Source: Rhodamnia argentea (Eukaryota; Streptophyta; Magnoliopsida; Myrtales; Myrtaceae). Taken from it: DNA of 64,000 nucleotides. Numbering within the stretch: position 1 is the first letter of the stretch; the number at the start of each line of letters is the position of its first letter. The position numbers and the translations under genes were made by a program. The notes under the pieces were generated by a model, which saw only the letters and a program-made list of their open reading frames with translations, had not been told where the DNA came from and did no database searches. Below, in pieces: positions 22,738-35,309 of the stretch. Location: assembly GCF_020921035.1 (NCBI RefSeq), contig NC_063155.1:7859001-7923000 (forward strand). Direction: 5' to 3'.

Positions 22738-23263
22738 AATTCAGACGGCTCATTTGTTTTCCGAGTGGCTTAGCACATCCTTCCGTCATTTTCTACCTGG
22801 AGCCTGAGCATCATCTCATGTGTGATTTTTCACGAATTCTCTCTTGTGCTGCTTTTGCAACCTGTACACTGTAAAGAACATGTCATGAGAGTGTTTATGA
22901 CAGATTTTAGAAGCGACGCTGCAACCGTTTGTTCTGCTATTGCTAATCATTTTTCTGAGCTCATCTTTGAGTATTCAATATAAAATCAGCGACTGATAAG
23001 TGGCAACTGGCAATGCTGGAGTTTTCATCTAGGCCGTCTCATGGCTGGAGTTCCAGGGTTAATGGAGCAAGCTTTCTTTGGCAGAAGGTGAATTCTTATG
23101 ATGCATTCTGAATTAGTCTGACTAAAGAAACTCAAGACTGAATCTGAATATAAAACTCAGTTCCACTCCAGCATCAACCAATTTAAGCGCCAAAGGAAGA
23201 AATTGTGATATACTTTGCTCATATATCTACATAAACTTTTGAATGAGAGAGAGAGAGAGCGCG
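22738..23263. other. 3' flank of the SNAP33-like gene
   Basis: Probable 3' UTR to about 22990, then spacer with a GA run at 23244-23259 directly before a solo LTR insertion. Confidence 0.5.
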
Positions 23264-23268
23264 CTTAT

Positions 23269-26244
23269 TGTCGCGACATAAAAAATCAATTTTTCAGGCT
23301 AATGGATTATCAGGTTAATTTTGATGACTAACCTAATACGGACTCTCCCAAGCTCTACCAAATCGCAACTTTGGTTAATTAGAATGATTTAGGATTCGGA
23401 GTCGCCACTAACCATTTTGGGTAGGTTGATTAGAAACCTAAATAAAAATAGCGGGAGGACTATTATTATTTCTACGAACCGAGAGGCGAGGATTTGGGGA
23501 CTTGGTTACATTACCTAATTAAAGCTAATGCCCTTTCGGTACCTTAAATCCATGAAAATCCTAGATTTGACAACTTGATTGAGTTCACTTCAAAGTTTAG
23601 AAGATGGAGTTCTTTTTGGGGTTCGCTTATTTAGATGAATGCAATTAATGTATGCTTGCAACGACAACGAATTTTACCCAAATAACAATGCAATATGCCC
23701 ATGCAAAAATGCAAGACAAACAATGTTATGCAAAGTTTAATTAACTAACTAGTGATGCAACTTTAGGTTAAATGATTTAAACAAATGAACTAGTTTTAAC
23801 TGGCCTAAAATGGATGGTCCTAAACATGGCGCTAAGTGACATGCGAATGACGCGGCAAATATAATACATAAAAAATAAAAAATAAAATAAACGTGAGCAT
23901 GCAACACATGATATGTGACATTATATGACATGTAGATATGGAGAATGTTATTTTCAGAACATGGAAGACAACCAATGGGATAAAAAAAATGAATGCATGG
24001 ATGATATATGCTAATTTAAAAGAAAAAAAAATGGATGATGGGCTTAGACGACACTCGAAGATGTGATGCAAGACATGAAGTGAGCAGATTTTTTTATTTT
24101 TGGCAATATAATATGCATGAAACTAAAGATGATTCAAAGATATGCAATTGATTTTGAAAATGTGGAATGCAATATGGGATACTCGAAAATATATGAAGTG
24201 AATTTGGCTAGATAAATGAAATAATGCAAACATAGATATGTATGGAACGTGAGATATGTGAAAAAAATAACATGAAGATGAAGATATGCATGAGATTTTT
24301 TTGTATTTTTTTTTCGTAAATAAGATGAGATATGCATGAAATCACACAAGATGACAATGAACTGATTTTCGTTCCTTTTCTTTGAATTTTCGACCGGATT
24401 AAGAATATTCTGATTTGATTCTCTTGATTTAAATTTTCAAAATAAACTTAATGAGATAAAGTTTTTAGGAAACTTTATCTTCCTAAAGATTTAATCGGAC
24501 ATGGTTTATAAGAAACCATATCTCACTAATTTTTTAGGATTTTTTTTAAAGTTTATCAGGAAATTTAAATCAAACAAGATCTCAATCAATTGCAGAATAT
24601 CAATCCAATCGGATAATTCAAGATAGCAATCTAGACAAGTCGAAACGAATCAAACCCCATCCTCTTGCATTTTTTTTCAAAAAATAGGATATTCATAAAT
24701 CTAAATTCGGCTTTTTGAAGATAGCAAATCGGATCTAAACGGCGATAGATCAGATTAACTAAATTCCCATCTTTACTAAGTTGGAGGGTCGTATCCGAAC
24801 GGCGACGGACAAGTTTATCCAACTTAACATAGATGTTGCCTACTAGGAAATAAAATTTCCTAATTTAGATTTAAAAATTTTTATTCTGAAAACATGTCTA
24901 ATGAATCCAATTAATGTCAATTTTCGAAATTTGTGTCAAAATTAGGGTTTTGATATGCGAAAATTGTTCTTTGAGTTTCTTCAAAAAGATTCAATTTCTT
25001 AGTCGAAGAAACCAGCAAACAAGCAGCAATTAATTCATGCCAAATCATCAATAAAATAGTCAAAACACTTACCTTTAAGCTTGGTGAGATTCTGCATGGT
25101 TAGGGACACGTATGATGCAAAGCAAAGGACAATTCCAAAAAAAACAGCACTTTCACAGCACTTGAACAGCATCTAAGGCGTGTCAAGCAGCATGTTTTCT
25201 ATTCCAAATCAGCAGCAAATCAACGTTGATAAATGTGAGAGAGTTACCTTGATATGTCGCGCTAAAATTCCGCACACCGTGGCCTCGTATTGCCAATTCA
25301 AACTCGACGCCATCAATCCGTGGATGAGAGTTCGCGGGATCGATGCACGTACAACTTGGAAGATCACACTTGTGCAAGGCTTCGGACTATGAATCGCCTC
25401 GTCGCGGCCAGCTCAGGAAACTCACGAACAGCGAGGGAGTTGCTCGCAAACAATGCTAGATCAGCCCTTAAAACACAGGGCAAAAATTCGAACTGAATTG
25501 TGGTGAAATCACCTAAGAATCAACCCCGAACAGCACTGTTTTGATTGTTGATTTGCAGCAGAATTAACCCCAAATAGTGCAGCGAACAGTGGAATGAAGA
25601 CTCACTCACGTTCTCACATTTTCTCTTTCTCTAGAAAAAAATTCTGGATCCCTCCCTATTTTCCTCTCCAAAATTCTGAACGTGTATCAATCTCTCAAGA
25701 GCCCCCCCTCGTCAGAACTCTGACTTAATGCTCTATTTATAAGAGAGACTAGGGTTTTTTTTTTAAGATATCAATGATATTATCTCTCGCATATTTTCAA
25801 GTATTAAATTCTTATCTCCTGATTTTAGCGTTGTCAACCCACGTACACATGAAAGGATGGGCTTAACTCTCTTTCATTTTCATGAGCTTGTCCACGAACT
25901 AGATATGCAATTTAAATCCAAGGCCTTTTAATAACTTAAGCTTTAAATCCACCGAACCAAGGCCGAATTAAACCACTGAAGGCATTCTAATTTTTAGCTC
26001 ATAGCCTCCCATGCCTTAAATATTTTGGCCACTGCTCCCCATATACTTGTCGAATTCCACAATGTTAGCCCTAGTCCATTGCCGCTGGTCCAATTAAAAA
26101 AAATGCAACGCATGATTGATATAAAATAAATGTGCATATGCATGAAAACTAATTTAATTATTTTTTGGTGAGAACTAAACTAGTTCTCATTTTTTTGTGT
26201 AGAAACAAATGTTTTACGAAAAAATCAAAATTTAGGTGTCAACA
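23269..26244 (+). mobile_element. Solo LTR, 2976 bp, with 5-bp target duplication
   Basis: The element starts TGTCGCGACA and ends GGTGTCAACA, the TG...CA ends of an LTR. It is flanked by the direct repeat CTTAT (23264-23268 and 26245-26249). No gag or pol frame lies inside. The phrase GGAGTCGCCACTAA near 23400 recurs in long LTRs of plant Ty3/gypsy Tat-type elements as I recall. A TATA-like CTATTTATAAG at 25733-25743 followed by GAGACTAGGGTTTT gives a plus orientation, with U3 before it and R/U5 after. The intact duplication indicates LTR-LTR recombination of a complete insertion between the SNAP33-like and ISD11 genes. Confidence 0.87.
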
Positions 26245-26249
26245 CTTAT

Positions 26250-27899
26250 TAGTATATATACTCTTTGAAGAACAAATTGGTTCATTGACTTCATTCTTCT
26301 ACATAAAAGTGAAACCTAATGCGTAGCATTCAGCAATTTTAAGGCCCAAAGAGAGAGCTCATAGAAGAACACCTTGAGCAGCAAATTTGCTCAAACTTTA
26401 CCATAACCATGTGAAACTAAAGTTAAAATCTTAGTCCACTTTCTACCTGCTATGACCGGATGTAGGAACAAATGTACAATGTTTCAGGAAGCAAGCAAGG
26501 ACAAGACAAACATCCAAAAACTCAAGCAAGTACAAGCTCACGATCACTTTGTCCAACAAAAAAAAAAAACAAAAAAAAAAAAAAACTCACGATCACTCAA
26601 AGCACAAAGCATGATTCAAAGAAATATGCAACTTCACCGAAAGTTATGCTCTTCCAGCTGCACACGAACCTTCTTTCCCTACCGGTTCATTTATGTAGCC
26701 AAAAAACAGAGAATGTGTACTCCTGTGGTTCACACGCTCACCTGACTAAAATGAATGAATAAACAATACCGAAAGTTAAATAGTATATGTGCAAGCTCAC
26801 TAATCCTTCACATATCATGATCTCCTAAGCAACCCGAACTCAAGCTCACCCAGCATTTCAAGCTACAAAAACCAATGATCTCATGATTGCATCTATCTGC
26901 AGGTAATTGGTATAACATAACGTTACTTTCACGCCTTATACAAAGTAAAATCTGTGCTCAGAAGACATCAACAAGACACCAGCTCGCACACCAAAAACTT
27001 TGAGCCGTGGAGCAAATTCAACTTTGATCAGCCCATGTAATTAAATAAACAAATGTGGCAGCACAAAGATCACAGTGCTTTAAGAATGAAACAAGAACCT
27101 TCCACCTTCTATATGTACTTCTGAGAAGTATCAACTTGAAGCAAAATCTAATGCAAAAATTCTCAGGCTGTGGCACAAAAGAAGCACATAATAGAATGAT
27201 ATGAACAGCATGAGCTGTCACTCAGGGCCACAACCAAATTGAAAGTTCTGAACTAATGATACAGAAGCATTCCCTTGTTCAATGAGATTTGAGAGTACTA
27301 GGTCACCCTGACTGGCCACGAATAGATCCTCGCACCATTATCTATTGAGTCTATGTAACCAAATGACCATAATTGAGGAAAAAAAAAACTAGAAATCCTT
27401 CTAATGCAGCATAGTCTGCACCATAGCTCCATCTCCTAGCCATTAATCCACTACCACATTGCATTTCAAACAAAGAAACGACGTGGGAGAGAACATGACT
27501 CCGCTCATTCTCCAGGATACTCATGACTCAATAACAGGGGAAACAAGGCAATAGAATTCCCATCATTCAAATCCACTCAGTCATCAATCACTGTTGTATT
27601 TCCGCAGAGCAATAATCACATCAAGAAGCTGAGCATACCAATCTCAAAAACAACAAATTCCTCAAGCATAGGAGCTCAAAAGCACAAGAAAGAAATCGCA
27701 AAACTATTGATTTCACCATTAATTAAGCTGAACTGCGGATACCACTATGCTGTTCAATCCTCAATACCGCAATATAATACAAGATAGAACTCCTTCTCAT
27801 ACTAGTCATTTACCCGGAACGCCACGCCGAACAGAACCCTAGCAAAAAGACTCGCCAGAGGACGACCCAATGGAGAAAAGCGTACGAGAGCCTTCGATT
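26250..27899. other. Spacer and probable 3' region of the ISD11 gene
   Basis: AT-rich DNA without long frames. Since the ISD11 gene runs leftward, its 3' UTR lies just below 27900. Two adjacent A-runs at 26560-26584 may mark an old retroposed poly-A tail, but no source gene is recognisable. Confidence 0.4.
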
Positions 27900-28187
27900 T
27901 CAGCGCTTGAGCTCCATGACGCTCTTGACCTCGGGAGCGTAGAGAGAGTAAACGACGGCCTGCCTCTTCGCGACCTCCAGCTGGCTCTTCCCGTCGGAGA
28001 AAGCGGCGGAGATCGCCGACGGATCGGCGAGGTCCTTGTTGTGGCGAAATCCGTCGATGGTCCGCCGCCTCACGTATTCTCGCACATTGTAGTCGCAGAA
28101 CTCGCGTGCCGTGCGTAGCAGAGACCGAAACAGAGTCAAGACTTCTGGCTTCGACGGAGCTGCTGCTGCTGCTGATGCGGACGCCAT
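27900..28187 (-). CDS. ISD11: LYR-motif iron-sulfur assembly factor ISD11 (LYRM4-like)
   Basis: An intronless 95-aa protein. After an Ala-rich leader (MASASAAAAAPSKPE) it has the LYR-family helix LFRSLLRTAREFCDYNVREY, where the signature reads L-F-R rather than L-Y-R. Then come basic RRRTIDGFR, a conserved-looking DPSAI...FSDGKSQLEVAKRQAVVYSLY and a short tail. The length and the F...YN.R.Y..RR pattern match ISD11, the eukaryotic partner that stabilises the mitochondrial cysteine desulfurase NFS1 and binds acylated acyl-carrier protein during Fe-S cluster synthesis. The start is the first ATG before the Ala run; no strong classical presequence is visible. It is transcribed leftward, with its 5' end 0.8 kb from the 3' end of the heparanase-like gene, both on the minus strand. 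Confidence 0.9.
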   Translation of the reverse strand: MASASAAAAAPSKPEVLTLFRSLLRTAREFCDYNVREYVRRRTIDGFRHNKDLADPSAISAAFSDGKSQLEVAKRQAVVYSLYAPEVKSVMELKR

Positions 28188-29008
28188 GGTAGAGCGAGCG
28201 AAGCAAGCCGACTTAGCCGAGAGAGAGAGAGAGTATATCGAGGCTGATCGTGCTCGCGACTCCCCCTGCCCAAATTGGACTCTCTTGAATCGGGCCGGGT
28301 TTGACTCGGGCTACGTCGGGTCGGGCTTTTTCTGGGGTACTTTTCCTTTTTCCAGGCCCGCCCATTTGACTTTCAGGCTTGGCCTTTTTATGAGGCTAGC
28401 TGTTCATTTGAGCTTCCTGGCGTAATAAGAGAAACTTGATTTTCGCGCTTAATTATCACATTTTGATCAAGCATAGCTGTTAATATTGGAAATCTGACGA
28501 GTAAACTCATTGAATTCGCGTCGGTCGATTTCTATTCTAAGTTATCGAAGAAGGGGACGAATTAGCGATGTACTTGAGTTACGATAAAGCAGTAAATCTT
28601 ATGTTCAAATCACCATTTAATGACGTTCTTCCATAACTTAAATCCTCATCCAAAAAAGGATTTGTAGTGTGAAAGCAAATAGAGCTTGACAACTTCTTCA
28701 ACAGCTCATTTCCATTCCATTCCTCCAAGAACCAAAAGATTTGCAACTTTTGCAAGATGCCCTTGGCAAATCAGTGACTTGAACACATTGAGAAGAACCC
28801 AATTGCTCTCATGCTGCATTAGTTACAATTTGCCATGAGAGCTTCAATACCAATCTCACAAACAGATGAACACAATAGGGCCACACATCAGTAACTTGAT
28901 TTTATTCACACACTTGAAATGGATACATTGAACTTGCTCGCGCCGCTTAATTATGCAAACACGATGCAAGGGTACCCGACTTCAGAGCGCGAATTGCTTG
29001 GGGACGAG
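28188..29008. other. Spacer between the heparanase-like 3' end and the ISD11 promoter
   Basis: The ISD11 promoter and 5' UTR must lie in the first few hundred bases (GA run at 28221-28233, GC-rich GGGCCGGGTTTGAC and GTCGGGTCGGGC). The remainder up to 29008 is likely 3' UTR of the heparanase-like gene. No separate gene is seen. Confidence 0.5.
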
Positions 29009-32000
29009 TCAAGCACAAGCTTGAGCATCAAAATTCGGGAAGACTATGAAAGCAATGGACAGAGGAGAAATGGGTACTAGAGAATCGGCCCGCACAAGGT
29101 TAGGCTCTAAAGGCGGGATCCCTCCATCCCGCATGAGCTCCAACGGGCTTCCATTCAAGAGCATGGTTTGACTCTGAAGGTGACCGCCTTGTGGAGTTAA
29201 ATGGTACTCCTCTCTGAAAAGCAGAGCATCCGATGATCCTTGGCCGACGAACGAGACGGTTTTCTTCAATCCGTGAATGAGAATACTCCCTCCATCGACA
29301 GATTGTTCCTCCGCGTGCAAATTCTGCACACTACTCTGGGTCCCGATCATGAATTTAGTCTCATTGCTTAAATTAATCAGGAGCAAAGTCACGCCTGCCT
29401 GTGACACGACGAAGAATAATTGAACTTCTGCTCACAGTAGGTGAAGAATGCACTTTTGATGAAAAATGCAGATTGACCTCAATTTTTGCCCTCAAAGCAT
29501 CAATCTCCAAACCAACTATATGCTTGAACATGGGGGCAAAAGGTCATGTGTTGATCGTTTCATGAGTCAACAATTGAGTTCAAGTACTATGCTCGCCCCC
29601 CAAATAACCTCAAGAATGTAAATGAAAGGATATATAAATATGATAGGCCAGAGTCACCGAGACCTCAAACTTAAGATATGCACCGAAAATTCCTAACAGC
29701 AGTTAATACACTAACAAAGTTATGCACGGCAAGCTAGCGAGTTTGCAATCCAATAACGGTCTGGTTGGCCCTTTAGTTTTTAAGGTACCCTAGTTTGCCG
29801 AGTTCATTTGCGGCCAATTTCCTACTCAAATCGAGGTAAGACGAAACCTTACCTTTCCTTTTGAACAATGTGCATAACAGCGTAAAGATGGAGGAGCGTC
29901 ACCACTGACAGCAACAACGCGTTTTCCCATGAGTCGATGCCACAGAAGGGCACTGCCAAGAAATAGTCCCCTAATTAGCCTTTCAAAGTATGGAGGAAAG
30001 ACTCCATGCTCTTAAAAAGGGAATAACCAAGGATGGAGAAAACTATAAATGAACATTAGTTATATACCTGTAGTAATCTGGATTAGGCGCTAATGTGGCG
30101 GTGTTTAAGAGGCCATAATTCCCACCCACTAAAGACTGCCGGCAATAAACCTTAGTGTCATACTTGGAAGCCATTCCAAGCTGATCTAGATACCTACCGA
30201 TTAGTATCAACCAAATTGTGTCAAAGAAATCACACAATACACCTTATGAGCCAAGGCAAGTAAGGTGTACATGAAGTATCCATTCAAAGTGTCAAAATTA
30301 CCAGAAGCTGTTGACAAACGTGTTAGATATGTGACGACCACCACTATTGTATGCCCCACCAGATTCTCCAACCCATGCAGATGCCCAGGGTCCATGCTTC
30401 TTGATTGTTTCCTCCAGGTTGATGAATGTGTCCGATATCTGACTCAAGTAACTTGGATCCAATATCTTACTCACAAGATGAGGATCAACACCTGGATGTG
30501 CCACAATGGTCAAACAACGAGATACCCGTGGAAACAGAACTTGACATTTTGGCTGGTTGGTTAATTGAGTACTTAAGGTTTTATTTTGGTCAATTGAGGA
30601 GATGATGTTTTGAAAAAGTCCTATTCAGGTCTCGAGCTCACTAATGGTAAAATTCAAGTGTTGGAACCCAACATGGCTCCAACATGACAAATTTGATCAT
30701 TTGCCACGTCATTTCTAACACCTGAATTCCACCATCAGCGAGCTCAAGAACTAATTGGGGCTTTTTAAAACCTTAAGTCCTTATGTGACCAAAATAAAAC
30801 CTTAAACTTCAATTGTTTTAAATCTTGTTTGTGCACTTAACCATCAAACAACTACATACAATTGATAAAGACTCGAATTGGTTGCAGAATTACAAACAAG
30901 AATCATATACATTAGGTTGAAAGGTAGAAGCTTGTGCAATCCGATATTATAAACTTCATAGATCAGTAACCAGTAAGCACGAATTTGGCTCACCTGCACC
31001 CAGATTGTATATATGATGGGACATTGCATTGATCACTCCTGAACCTGAAACCTGAAGGAGTTTCGCATACCATTCCCGATCATAGAATCCTCCAGGTGCT
31101 ACGAGTGAAGGTTTTGAATGAGAACTTTTGTACAACTCATCGATTATCTTCTTAAGGACAATTAGATCCTTCCCATACTGTTCAGCAGAGAGGCTAGCGC
31201 CAATTCCACTTCCACTGAGCTCATTACCTTCAAGGAGAGATGAAAAAACAAGTTGAGATTGATCAAATGGATATATAGCACAAATGTTAATGGTACTAGT
31301 TTATACCAAATTCCCATGAATCGATGGAGTATCTCCTTGCAACTGTGTATTTGATAAAATCATAAGCATTACTGAAGTTCCAATCCCCTCCCCAGATATT
31401 GTCCTTGATCCATTGCCTTCCATTAAGTGCATTCAGTCCAAAAGTTACGACAGCCCTGCAGTTGAGACATATCATCTGTTTACCAGTTTCTTTTTCCCGA
31501 AACTGCTGTTGTATATTCAATCAAGAACATCACATTCAACTACAAGACTTCAATAATTGCAAAATAAATTCAATTTTCTCATAAAAGACATGGTGACATG
31601 GACAGCTTGCGGGCGAAGAAAAGAACTAGCTACATGACTGGAACATATTTAGGGGGCACCCATATTAGGCAGTAAAGTATCTGGTACCTAATGTTAGTAT
31701 GTGCCCGCATTGCATATGCTAATTTGGAAAGAGGTTGGACGGAAATCAAGTTCGGATCAATGACTCGATGAGATCTAGCATGAGAATCTTACCCCGTCTT
31801 ACTGAATAATTTGTTCAGCTCATCCCACCTCTTCATGTGTAAGCATCCCTTGGAAAAGCCAAACAAGCTACCTTCAATCTTTCTAAATGGGTGGCAAGGA
31901 AGTCTCAACTTTCCGACATCATACAATACTCGGTCTTGCAGGGAACCTCCAATTCTTATCCTCAAACTCTTGAAAGCTTTTAAGCCACCATAGAGAAAGT

Positions 32001-32520
32001 GCATCATCATTGTATCAGATCCCACACATGAAATTGTGCAAGTCACTTCATAGGTAAGGATCACTTACCCATTTACCATATTACACTTGGATATGGTAGT
32101 TTAGGCATAATTTGCAAAAGCTTAATTTAAGCAAGCTCGTTGATTAGGAGTACGAACCTTGGATTGCCTTCCCAAGTACTGGATCGGACAAGTTCTGGAA
32201 ATATACCAACAGAAAGAATGCAAAAGATCAGATTGCTGGAGTATTGAATTCAATCTAAGAAATCCTTAGGAAGAGCATACAAGCCATGAGTTTGGCAAGA
32301 TCTTTACCAGATTTATAACAGATGAATATCCCCATGGACACTGGTTATAATTGCATTTATCATGAGGCCACCAATCAAGAGTTGCACAAATGAAGTTATC
32401 ATCAGTCTCCGCAATTGCCTTGGAGCCATGAACGATGAGAGTAGACTGTGCAACATCTTGAGCTAATCCCGGCGGGAAAGAAACAATAAAAATGAACAAG
32501 GCTAGGCAGAATAATCCCAT
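29009..32520 (-). CDS. Heparanase-like glycosyl hydrolase, family GH79
   Basis: Nine coding exons read in phase on the minus strand: 32308-32520, 32158-32194, 31793-31976, 31307-31455, 30994-31227, 30302-30491, 30068-30193, 29853-29952 and 29009-29398 (540 aa, the usual length). An upstream acceptor at 32578-32580 shows an intron in the 5' leader. Residues 1-20 form a signal peptide (MGLFCLALFIFIVSF...AQ), so the product is secreted or vacuolar/apoplastic. Diagnostic blocks are CATLDWWPHDKCNYNQCPWG, LRIRIGGSLQD, WEFGNELSG, WASAWVGESGGAY and YHLTP near the C-terminus. E197 (in GNE) fits the acid/base and E315 (in GES) the nucleophile of GH79. Plant members (AtGUS1-3, baicalinase) are beta-glucuronidases acting on arabinogalactan-protein sugars or flavonoid glucuronides. 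Closest class is heparanase-like protein 1-3; I do not choose between them. Confidence 0.92.
30562..30815. mobile_element. Foldback MITE in an intron of the heparanase-like gene
   Basis: CTTAAGGTTTTATTTTGGTC (30572-30591) pairs with GACCAAAATAAAACCTTAAA (30787-30806), and pairing continues outward with AATTGA. The roughly 250-bp interior has no frame. It lies in the intron between the fifth and sixth coding exons, away from splice sites. Confidence 0.7.
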
Positions 32521-33713
32521 TGCTTAAAGTATACTGAAAATGGCAGCTTCACCAATAGCTCAGGTCATCCAGATAAACTGCAGGAGAAAGAAATTTACCC
32601 ATGTAAAGCCAACCCACTAAGTCTCAATACTGTTGCTCTAAAATTCATGAATCAGAGTTGCGAATTGATAAGGTAAAAGAACACTGAAGTTTATTTCTCC
32701 TTCAAACAACCCAAAACTTAACAGTGTGCTCAACCAAAGTTTAGAAGTTCCAGCATTTCTATGACATGAAAACTTTAGGGAAATTACACAAGCAAGAAGG
32801 ATCAAAAGCTCAGCAGAACAGACCACGGTGAGCAGCTCGATTTCCATTTCATTTTTTCTCAAGTGGGTGTTTACACTACTGACTACACTGTACAGAGAGA
32901 AGATGCCTCCACGAACATCTTCTGAACCAGACCTCAAGAAAAGCACATCAATCCAAGAACAGCAAGGAAACCCATGACAAATGCCGACCTCAAATGAAGC
33001 GAATTCCCAGTAACAGTGTAAAGCTCGGTGTCTGGAAAAAAGAAAAAGCAAAGAAGGCGAAAGTCCGCAACTAAGCAACTTTATCCCTAAAGCCAAGATC
33101 TTTCACATGCTATGTCGGTGCGGATGAGCTCACGATTCTCCTGTAGCTATCAACAACGCAAAGAAGACCCGTCTCGCGGGTAAAATTCGTCACTCCCTGC
33201 CTCGCTGAGTGGATCTACTGGGTGGGGTCAGCATCGAAATTTGTTGGGTTTCGGACACCGTCGGTAGAGGTTTAGTTAAGAACGTAGGGTGAGCAAGAGA
33301 GATTTTAGGTGGGTGAAACAGTTGAACATGTTCAAAAAAGCAATGATGCAGGTGATAAGCATGTGGTCCTGAGCGTTCATTTGAAAATGAATCCTCCTCC
33401 CAAGAAGACAAATATTCGCTAGACATGCATTCCAAGACATATAAAAATTTTCCCCATTCTGGCGTCCCAGAAATTCCTCCGTTCTTGTAATGAGTAGCGA
33501 GACAGTAGTTGGAGAAGATGATATGTTTTTCTTGTTTTAAAAATTCTTTTGCAGCACCCGCACAAGTACAGATCTCGAGAATAGCATGTTAGCGAACATT
33601 TCGAAAAGCGACGGGGGCATTCTGTCTGATTCTGTTCTTACTGGCATATGAAACGGTATGTCGTTTGTCCTATACGTTCCGCTGCATATTTATTCCTGAT
33701 TGGCTGTGGTTAA
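32521..33713. other. 5' leader and promoter side of the heparanase-like gene
   Basis: On the minus strand, CTCCTGCAG ends a leader intron at 32578, followed by 57 untranslated bases and the ATG. The first leader exon is probably between 32900 and 33200, but its donor is not certain. The remainder is presumed promoter. The frames here have no recognisable protein. Confidence 0.45.
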
Positions 33714-34697
33714 GGGAGTGTATGACAACTATTCTACTTTTCTATCTTTATTTCAAATCTATTGCTGGAAACAAATTTGAAACAGAAACTCGTTTGGTAA
33801 CGTAATTCTACTTTTCTATTTCTAAAACAAAAATTTGTTCCAAAAATATATTTGGAAGGAAATCAGAAACAAAAAATTTTAGCTTCTCGGAGAAATAGAA
33901 ATAAAAAATAATAACCTCTCACTTTTTTCTCAAGTACCCGCCGCCGCCAACCACCTCCCACTGTCGCCTCCTGCCTCACCGTCGACCGCCGCCGCCACCA
34001 CCCCCGACCTCCGCCGACCCGGTTGCCATTGCCAACCACCGCCACCCTTCGCCGGCCACCTCAACCACCGCCGGCCACCGCCGACCTTCGTTGCCACCAA
34101 CCATTGCCCTCAATCTCCCACCGCCGTTCGCCGCCAATCACCACCCGCCACCGCCGTCTGCTGTTGCCCCCCGCCACCCATCGTTAGTAGTCTACCGCCG
34201 ACCTCCGCCACCCACAATCGTGACCACCGCCAACCACCGCCGCCGCCAACCGCCGTCCTCCGTCACCCACCGTCGACCGCCGACCACCACCCACCGCTAT
34301 CCCCCGCCTCACCACTGCGGCCGCCGACCCTGACGTCACCGACCACTGCTCGCCGCTAGCGACCACCGACCCCGCCATCGCCAACCACCGCCCATTGCCA
34401 CCCTCCACCGATCACCGCAACCATCGCCGGCCGCCACCAACCACTACCGATCTCCGCCGACCACTATCGCATCTGCCGGAGTAAAAAATAAATAATATTT
34501 TTTAAAATAGTAAATAATAATTTCTAGAAGTAGAAATTTTTAATTGTTGTCAAACGAACTCCTGTTCAAGGATTAGAAATTTTCTATCGTTATCAAACAC
34601 ATTTTTTTGCTCAAATACTCATCCAGAAATAGAAATAGAAAAATTTATTTCTAGCAAGAAATCTATTTTTAGAATAGAATGGTTATCATGCACCCCG
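33714..34697. mobile_element. PIF/Harbinger-type non-autonomous element with GC-rich core
   Basis: Terminal inverted repeats of 21 bp (GGGAGTGTATGACAAC... left; complement of ...TTATCATGCACCCCG right) match at 16 of 21 positions. They are flanked by TAA on both sides (33711-33713 and 34698-34700), the 3-bp duplication of PIF/Harbinger elements. The arms are AT-rich with many AGAAATAGAAAT phrases. The centre (33940-34480) is about 540 bp of degenerate CCGCCA/CCACCG repeats. Frames through the core are Pro/His-rich artefacts, not genes. Confidence 0.75.
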
Positions 34698-34799
34698 TAA
34701 GTGTCTATGTTGCTCTCGTTCCTTGGAGTGATAATATGTTATTGCAGATCTAACAACAACATGATATCTTCATATAAATGCAGACAATCGGATTATGTC

Positions 34800-35250
34800 A
34801 AAGTATAAAAAAGAATCCTAAACTAATTATAGTGATACTAATTCAATCTGAAACATTTCAATTAGACTAATTTAGTCGTAAACCTTTTACATTTAGGCCA
34901 ATTCAATCAACTTGACCAATTTTGACAGAAAATTATTGATTTGAATGCTAGCCATCATATATGACACAAGCGGCGCCGATATGGATTTTTTTTATTATAA
35001 TTTTTTAAAAATTATTTGTTTTCTTTTTTTCCCCTTGCATTGGCCAAAATGATAGGAAATAAAAACAAAAGAAAAATGTCTACCTTAGTGCCGGCCGTGT
35101 AATGTAGGATGACCGCCGTTTAGGTTAATAATTTTCGACTAAAATTGGCGGGGATCGATTGAATTGACCTAAATGTAAAATATTTAGAAGTAAATTAATC
35201 TAATTGAAAGATTTAAGGCTGAATTGCTATCAATATAATATTTAAGATTT
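34800..35250. mobile_element. Foldback element between two Harbinger-type elements
   Basis: TTTCAATTAGACTAATTTA, followed by TTTTACATTTAGGCCAATTC on the left, returns inverted as GAATTGACCTAAATGTAAAA and TAAATTAATCTAATTGAAA on the right. The core of about 200 bp has no frame. Its 'CTAAATC...CAATTC' phrase style resembles the foldback element at 17220-17547, which may be a distant relative. Confidence 0.6.
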
Positions 35251-35309
35251 TTTTTTTAAGATTTTTCTTTTATATTCGTGAAAGCAAACTTGAGGACGGC
35301 AGTTTCTAA

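Noticed and set aside
26560..26584. Adjacent A-runs as a processed-pseudogene tail
   Set aside because: No source gene or target duplication is recognisable upstream.
33863..34408. Pro/His- and Gly/Trp-rich frames on both strands
   Set aside because: They run through the degenerate CCGCCA core of a Harbinger-type element and are not genes.
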